Positions 57,410-64,000 of a stretch of DNA of 64,000 bases are shown piece by piece. The stretch's first letter is position 1; every line of letters starts with the position of its first letter. The translations under genes and the position numbers were made by a program. Under the pieces are notes generated by a model, which was not told where the DNA came from, searched no databases, and saw nothing but the letters and a program-made list of their open reading frames with translations. The DNA comes from Loripinus fragilis (Eukaryota > Mollusca > Bivalvia > Lucinida > Lucinidae): NCBI GenBank assembly GCA_964019695.1, contig OZ026519.1:29913213-29977212 (forward strand). The letters are read 5' to 3'.

Positions 57410-60104
57410 CGGCGGCCAAAAGGCCGCCGTTCTAATATCGCTTTAGACCTACAATTTATGCAAATTTTCACCAATCAGAAGTATTCTTAAATTGTAATAT
57501 TCATCACACCAGATAGAAAACAATGCCCTCATTGGTTAATACTCAGACTGACCACGCGATCTTATTATAGATGCAATTTAACTTGAAAATTTCCATGTAA
57601 ATGGCCGAGAACCAGTCTGTGCACTAGTCCTAATAATGAACATTGATCATGAATATAGGTCAACTCCCGCTGTACAGCATTTCTAATTTGCTTTACTACC
57701 ATTCTTTGCATGCCTTGCTTAATTGCACATAGTAAATAAGTGCAATATAAGATAACTCACTATATCCTAAAGGACTTTAACAGCATTATATAAAGCAAAT
57801 CTTTGTATTTTTTATTCAAGCCATTATGGTTTCCCGTATCAAATGCGCGTTACACGATTATAGTCTGTTTCATAAATTTCGACAATATGCAGTGATTTTT
57901 TTTACCTGCGCGTCCTGGGTCTCAGACGCATGCTTCTCACAAAGGACGCATTATTTTAAACCATGAGAGTCCTGCAGGATGCATTAAAATTTTGGCGAAA
58001 AGTCTGCATTTAGTATTTGCAACTTTCGTTTTGAGCGTTTTTTTTTAACTTGCGCATCGTGTCTTGAATAATATTGGTAAAAACCGGTACTGAAAAAAAC
58101 TCCCCAACAGTATAGCGATCATTACTTCCCTTGGGAAACACGTGTTTTCAGATATGACCCGCTGTAGGGGAGTTTACCGGTAAAAGCCAGTACCGGACTA
58201 CTGGTAAAAACCAGTGCCGATAAACCAGTACTGATCCAATACTACCAACCCGAAATGAAACATTTGAATAATGCGTTTTACCCGCAAGTTTAAACACCCT
58301 GCTTCGAGCAAATACCAATGGAATGGTTAAAGTATTACTGCAGGCTCATGAAGTACGGAGACTGGACTGTGCACAGATGATAAAAGAAAAATTAATATGG
58401 TATGTCCAAAGGCTCAAATGCAGTAACTTCCAGCACTACACTTGTAGGCATGCAGAGTTAGATGAACACGGGCTAATGACCTGGGCTCTAAAAATATATG
58501 AAAACTGCGAGACAAAAGTCTGACTCTTGGCAAAAGATGATAATATGATTAAATTAAGGAAATATACTGTCTGCAACTGAACTTTTTATTAATAAGAAAG
58601 TCAGGTAGGTTTTTATATCTTTATTATTTTACTTGACAAAGTAAATTAAGTTTTATCTTTATTATAGTATAAATAAGTATGCCAGTGTTTTGCTTCCCAA
58701 ATTGGCTTCTATGAATGGCCGGATTCGTATGGATACACAAAATTTATAATTCAAAGTGGACGTCGTATGGGATGCAGAACTTCGAGTTTGGGATGCAAAG
58801 AATTTTAGCCCAGTGAGTCCCGGGACTCATAGAAACAAATTTGTAAAAAAATCACTGATTATTAGGTCTAGTCTATTTCTAAAACAAATATAACAAGTGT
58901 ATTTAATGCATTACATTATATACAAGGGCGTAAAATTCATCGCGAATTAGAGAGTAACCTCGGGGTTCAGGCGAGTAAATACGTGCAAAGCTTGCTCTGA
59001 CCGGCAAATGCATGTTTTTACAAGGACAGTGTAGCTATCAGCAGAGTCTCTCTTTAATCAGACAACATGGTGCGTTATAAATAGACAGCCAAAAAGCCCA
59101 CGTTATAATGTCTATTAATAGCGCTTAACAAGATACATCTTTGTGAAAAAAGATGTATCTTAAAAAAGAGGTTATAATGGGGATGGATATTTAACGGTAA
59201 ATAATGGCACATAATTTCCTACAATTTGAATGTGCCCGCAACCCACAATCCTACACTTAGACTCAGATCAACCTCCGCAGCTGTACATGTATCAGCGTAT
59301 TTTGCTATTTCCTTTAGGAAGATGACAAGCACAAGCTCTAGTTTCTTTAACTACATGTATGTCAGACGAACATGTATCATATTAGGCTAACTTCCCGGGG
59401 CTAACTTGCAAACAGCCAGCACCAAATCTCGGGCCACTATGGGCCCGCCAGCAAAACGCTTTTCGGGTGGTGTTTTTCTGGCAGGCCGAGAGTAGCCGGA
59501 TTTTACGTGCTTACTGGGAGCTAGTCGATCAGTTTTTGAGTCTACATGTATTTATTCCCCGACCCCGGCTATGGTGAGGTGCCACAGGAAATAGAAAGGT
59601 TATAGGAGTTAGTTCCACACAAAAGTGATTTGGTATATCAGTATTTTTCTGTAAATAGAGACATTCATAATATGTAAATAGAGTGGTGAAAGTGTAAACC
59701 ATTTAAGACTTGAAAACTACTCCAAGTTGAGATCTGAGACGGGCAGAATCTAGCCTATGTGGCAACAACAACAACAATATGCCGGGTTTTCAGTTTGTTT
59801 CAGTACATACATTTATCGTCAAAATCTCCCGTTTTCTTAAAAACATTAGGACTAATAACATTGTTCCCTAGCCTTTGCTGGTGAAGTGCCTAAAATTTGG
59901 AACGATTCAGATGCATATCGCTCAGCGAAAAGAGCACCAAGCAAAAGAGAGACCAGAAACATAGCACAACTTCCAAATTCGCTGGTTTTAGACGGAACAT
60001 CCTTTTCCAGCATGCAAAGACAGGGAGTATAAGGGGATTTCGTCACTTAGTTGTGTTAAAATTGTAAGTATTTGAGAGCCGCCGAATATCTTTTTTAAAG
60101 ATAT
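57410..60104. mobile_element. 2.7-kb insertion with terminal hairpins
   Basis: Copy 1 shows the empty site TTCTTTTTA followed by TATCTAT (27163). Here TTCTTTTTA (57401-57409) and TTCTTGTTA (60105-60113) flank the insert, a 9-bp duplication with one difference. The left end is a hairpin, CGGCGGCC-AAAA-GGCCGCCG. The right end carries GCCGCCG and then ATATCTTTTTTAAAGATAT. Inside are a CAGTGATTTTTTT inverted pair (about 57889 and 58850) and GGTAAAAACCGGTACTG foldbacks (about 58075-58235). No transposase frame was found, so it is non-autonomous or composite. Confidence 0.7.
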
Positions 60105-61260
60105 TTCTTGTTATATCTATAGTATATGCCAGCTATACACAGTTAATATTGTCAAAGAGCTACATGCATCAGGGGGGGGTGCTATTCTGGCCCACATATG
60201 GGCTAAAAACTGCTTTTCACCAATTCGTTCTTATTGGTTATTAGAACAATAGACCAAGTTTTAGTTTAAAAGTAAAACTCTTAAATTGACGTTTACCTTT
60301 GCTATGTTTACCAAAAACAGACATCAAAAAGGGCTAAAAATGGAAAAGTGAACATTTTGGAACAAATTTGAGACATTTGACAAAGAAATTAACGTAAACT
60401 CAAACAAGATATTTTACTAGGTGATAAGAATTATCAGAACACATAACATAATAAAAGCTTTTTAGGTATGTAGCTTTGCTGGTATCTAATAATCCCTGAC
60501 AAAGTTGGAGGGATTTAGTTTTGGCGTCGTCCGTCCGTCGTATTTTTGTCCGTCCACATCTCAGAACTACTAGTCAGATTTGATACATATTTGGTAAAAA
60601 ATAAGCATCAAGTACTCTGATATCCTATAAGTTTCGTCAAAATCGACCCTTTAAACTTTAGTTATTACCCTTGTTGTAGTATAGGCAATTATAATGCAAG
60701 TCTATGCTAGCAAAATGTTAACGGGTTGCTCCACTGAACAAAATGTTATCAAGAGCTAGGCCAAAGGAAATGGCTATAAACCACCTTTCCTTAACCATTG
60801 TTTCCTGTTTGCAATAATTCATCACATTTCCCTTAAATTAGGGCAACAATGAACCAAATGGAAAATCTAAAATAGAAATCTAAACTTCTTAACCAGTGAA
60901 TTCAAGCTCTTAAAATAATTTCAGTGGTGTATTTTGCTAAATATGGGCAAAAGGTTTGATCCCACATAACAAAATGGCCACCAGAGCAAAAAAGTGAAAT
61001 ATGCTTTAAAAACATACCAGCCCATGTTTGAAATGATAAAATTGATATTTTGTCGCATGCCCCTTCAAAATTCTGTTATACTAATACTTAAAACTAAAAA
61101 TAGAAATCATATCAAACTTTTCCTTCATCATTGTTAGAAAAATATACAATATACAAATTCAAATGTTCCTAAAATATCATCTACAAAAATGCACTCTGCT
61201 TAGCCTACAAGAACTAAAATCACAAGACATCGTTTCCATCAGTACTCTCAGTGCTTTGAT

Positions 61261-61984
61261 TATTTTTACGTGGCATAATTGCATGGATTACAACACTGTG
61301 GTTCGAGGGATATAATCCATAATTCTATGTTGTAAGTGCGTAAGAAAAGTACATGTACATTTGGCTAGACCCTTGTATTCGATAAAACTTTTACAGACAC
61401 TTACAAGCAGTACGGACCCAGATGAGATGTCGCATAATGTGGCATCTTCTCAGGGTCCACCCTGTTTGTTAAGATAAACATATCCAAGAAAAATCCATCC
61501 CAAGGCATATACAATAGACTATTCCAAGTTTATTGTGTCAAATCAGCAGTGTACAAAGGGTCAAGTCATTTCGTACCAATTTGTCATAAGTTAAAACATG
61601 CACCGTTTCTGGAACAAAACGATATATTTTTTGTCAACCAGAGTACCTCTTAAATTTGTAGCCCAACAAATATATTTCCAGCTATTGCCCCACCCTCAAC
61701 ACTACTCTCTCTCCCCAAGTTGGACAATACAATTGGACACCGCTAAGCGGCAACTAAATGGCAGTTTGACGCGAAAATTAGATCAAAGGAGACAGCCAAC
61801 TGTCAGCTACCAATTCAGGCGCACACGAACAGTTTGAAGCCGGATCAGGTTCGACATAATGTTGGGCCTGAAACAATACATTTTTATAAGTGTAGACTCA
61901 GGCGAGCCTGTGCTGCCTCCTTTTAAGCTTAGAAGCTCCAATTGATGTTCTGTCAGTAGTTTAACAAGCATAGAATGTTCAAGT
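61261..61984. other. No gene seen; one hairpin
   Basis: Positions about 61413-61462 form a hairpin of the GGACCC family (CGGACCCAGATGAGAT with CTTCTCAGGGTCCACC). The rest is unique-looking. Short frames show no family signature. Confidence 0.5.
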
Positions 61985-62046
61985 GACTAGCAAAGGCTCT
62001 GACCAGACTGTGCATATGCACAGGCTGGTCTGAGCCTTTGCTAGTC
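61985..62046. repeat. 62-bp palindrome, GACTAGCAAAGGCTC type
   Basis: GACTAGCAAAGGCTCTGACC pairs with its inverse at 62027-62046 around the self-complementary centre TGCATATGCA. It is a complete form of the hairpin family whose half-copies (CACAGGCTCGTTTGAGCCTT and similar) occur at 19158, 23714 and 53279. Confidence 0.85.
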
Positions 62047-62813
62047 GCACATTTCATATTGTTGGAAGTCTCATGTCGCGGCTCATATATAAAGAACCAG
62101 TAACACAGTCTGTATTTAGCTCCCACCTAAGCTCTCGTGAGCCCAGGCCAAGAGCCCAATCGATCATTGCCTACAATGACGTATGACACGAGTTGCGTGC
62201 TATGTGCCAAGCATATGCCAGTCTTAGGTTGACCTGGAGAATCGCCCGACTCCTTTTAAACCATGAAACACACGCATACACAGGTTGGGCAGGGGGAGTG
62301 CATCCGACCTATGAAGTCTCACTGAGCGAAGGGACAGAGATAAAAGTTGATATAAAAGATTACAGCATTGAGACATGCCGAATGGGTGATACTGGATAAT
62401 CTCCTTACTGCTTAAACGCAAAAAACAAACTGTCTTACACTTAGGTCAAACAACACATCAAACAACTAAACATATAACATATATTTTATTATTAATAAAA
62501 ATCGACACAATGACAACGCGAATACCTACCTCACCCCCAGCCAGACTTCTTCATCCAATTGACCACCGACCATCCCCCTCCGCCAATACAAATTGACTAA
62601 AATTTGGCAAACGGCTTGAACACCGAGCAGGCCCATCGTATGATGGACCTGTGCGGTGTAAAAGACGTTCAAATACTAAATAAACAAAAACACAACCCTG
62701 TAGGACTACTGAAGTAGGAAAATTAAACGAATAACGTGCACGAACTTACCAAAAAGCGATAAACAGAGAGATTTCAAAGCAAACAAATTCCAAATTGTAA
62801 TTACATAGGCACC
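62047..62813. other. No gene seen
   Basis: TATATAAAG at about 62085 followed by a GC-balanced stretch is promoter-like but leads to no recognisable frame. The region could be a decayed LTR or unique DNA. Confidence 0.35.
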
Positions 62814-62859
62814 TGGCGCCATCTGGCGGTCAGTGGTGGCGCCATCTGGCGGTCAGTGG
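62814..62859 (+). promoter_or_regulatory. Exact tandem pair of CTCF-like motifs
   Basis: A 23-bp unit, TGGCGCCATCTGGCGGTCAG plus TGG, occurs twice head to tail without a mismatch. The core GCGCCATCTGGCGGTCA agrees with the reverse complement of the known bilaterian CTCF consensus (GCGCCMYCTNGTGGY) at most informative bases. Binding is inferred, not shown. Confidence 0.45.
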
Positions 62860-64000
62860 CAGAGACTGCAGGGTGTCGTGAGATGCCTATTATCAACCTA
62901 CCCACATTCCGACTGCATGTGGAAACTAGGTCTGCAAACTGTTATATACATGTATTAATCCAATATATTTCAGCGTTGACAATATGTACATGTAAGATAT
63001 ACGTTGCAAAACTAATACCGTTTGAATACTGGATAATTCAAACACACCAGAACTAAGTTAGTGAGAACACCTTCACACTAATTTGGATCTGGTGTCTTCA
63101 CTATGACAATAAAAATACGAAAACAAACATGATACACAAATTGACTAAAATTGTTTATGTCACGTGGCTTGGGAGCATTGGAAGATGCTCCCAAAAGGAG
63201 CAACTAAAGCGAAGATAATCATCCTATTAGACGCTTGGCTGGACAAGTCAAATAACCTTTAAAAACTAAATTCTAGGTGATATTAAATTAATTCCCCAAG
63301 CACCTAGATTGATATTTATGATATAATAACCACGTGACGCGCGGCTTTAGAATAGAAACATCAGTAACATAAATAACAAAATTGTCCTTATCTCGCGTCC
63401 GCGGACTACTAACGCGCATGATTTCACTACATGTATTTTACATGTACATGATATTTGAAATTAATCAAACTTCTTTTTCAGCAGTAATTTAGCGCGATCC
63501 CATCCCCCCACACTCCTCCCCAATTTAGAAATAAGCCGAAATTGGCAAAAACGCGGGTTCGAGCATCATTTAACGTATTACCCCTTAAAATAACAATTTG
63601 TCCAGATAATGGCCTCATCCGGCCATCACACACACATATGCCCGACCCCCAACCACCAAACCATAGCGCGTATTAGAGCAACTTAAGGGCAGTTCTTTCT
63701 TGGATATTTGGAATTGGTAAACTGGTTAACTCAAAGTCTCTTCAGGGCATACAACTGCATCTGAGCCGGTCTTTCTGTTGGTGTGTCGGTCGATGTGACG
63801 GCATAGCTGCAATATCAACGATAGATGGATTGTGGACCAACAGGATAGGATTCAACGGATAGGATGGATGCTCAACACAGATGAAGATTGAAATTTTGGA
63901 ATTTTGTAAATGTCGCGACGCGTTTATCATGCCTAACTACTAACTTGTCAGCGAAGCGAGGGGATGGGAGAGGTTAATTAATACCTCTTCCGCTTCTCGC
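62860..64000. other. No gene seen
   Basis: AT-rich sequence with short frames only. GCGAAGCGAGG near 63952 and its inverse CCGCTTCTCGC at the very end form a weak hairpin. The window ends within this interval. Confidence 0.45.

Larger units (their letters stand above)
49117..61260 (+). repeat. Large duplicated unit, copy 2
   Basis: It is collinear with 20563-33361 in the same orientation. Relative to copy 1 it carries extra DNA at 49763-50559, 51087-51281, about 53811-54500 and 57410-60104, and it lacks the 5-kb insertion. After subtraction it is about 7.75 kb, equal to copy 1. Both copies end in the same 30-bp tract (61231-61260) and both start at TTCATTTTTGGAAACGATG. I found no coding frame. 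Confidence 0.85.

Noticed and set aside
20563..61260. Assembly artefact explaining both large copies
   Set aside because: The copies differ by several substitutions per hundred bases and by at least five independent insertions or indels, too much for a collapsed or repeated contig, though uncollapsed haplotypes cannot be fully excluded.
62077..62100. Promoter from TATATAAAG
   Set aside because: No gene, transcript signal or LTR structure follows; such motifs are expected by chance in AT-rich DNA.

Overview
This is an AT-rich eukaryotic window with no recognisable cellular gene. It is built almost entirely from transposable elements, foldback elements, tandem arrays and microsatellites. The best guess is a bivalve mollusc. 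The reasons are tRNA-headed SINEs, dispersed motifs (CTCACCTGAGC units with CGTCCGTC runs, hairpins ending in GCCTTCGCTGCTCG, GGATCC/poly-C foldbacks), and a DIRS retrotransposon beside an APE-type LINE. This assignment rests on remembered repeat style, not on a search.

Layout. 1-13 kb: decayed foldbacks, microsatellites, a possible solo LTR, a long foldback (8018-8612), a small MITE and one SINE. 13.5-15.2 kb: a 1.7-kb repeat made of about 470-bp units. 15.7-16.7 kb: a foldback whose arms are tandem minisatellite copies, with a perfect 9-bp target duplication. 20.6-33.4 kb and 49.1-61.3 kb: two copies of one coding-free unit of about 7.75 kb, in the same orientation. Each copy acts as the empty-site control for insertions in the other, so the limits of several unnamed elements can be read directly. 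Copy 1 carries a 5-kb insertion holding a satellite with a GGCCGGCC-centred palindrome about every 185 bp. Copy 2 carries four insertions or indels (797, 195, about 690 and 2695 bp).

33.5-43.3 kb: a LINE (5'-truncated ORF1, ORF2 with endonuclease, reverse transcriptase and a C-terminal CCHC motif, and an (AAAT)n tail). It is split inside the reverse transcriptase domain by a 5.4-kb DIRS-type retrotransposon on the minus strand. The DIRS element has gag-like, RT/RNase H and tyrosine recombinase frames, inverted terminal repeats, and an internal complementary region that spells out its circle junction. It has no target duplication, and the LINE frame is continuous across the insertion. 47.7-48.7 kb: a second minisatellite-armed foldback, homologous in its core and ends to the one at 15.7 kb although its arm repeat is different. 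The last 3 kb holds hairpins and an exact tandem pair of CTCF-like motifs.

The main novelty candidates are the minisatellite-armed foldback superfamily, the palindromic satellite inside a foldback, and the coding-free 7.75-kb unit with a reusable 3' terminus.
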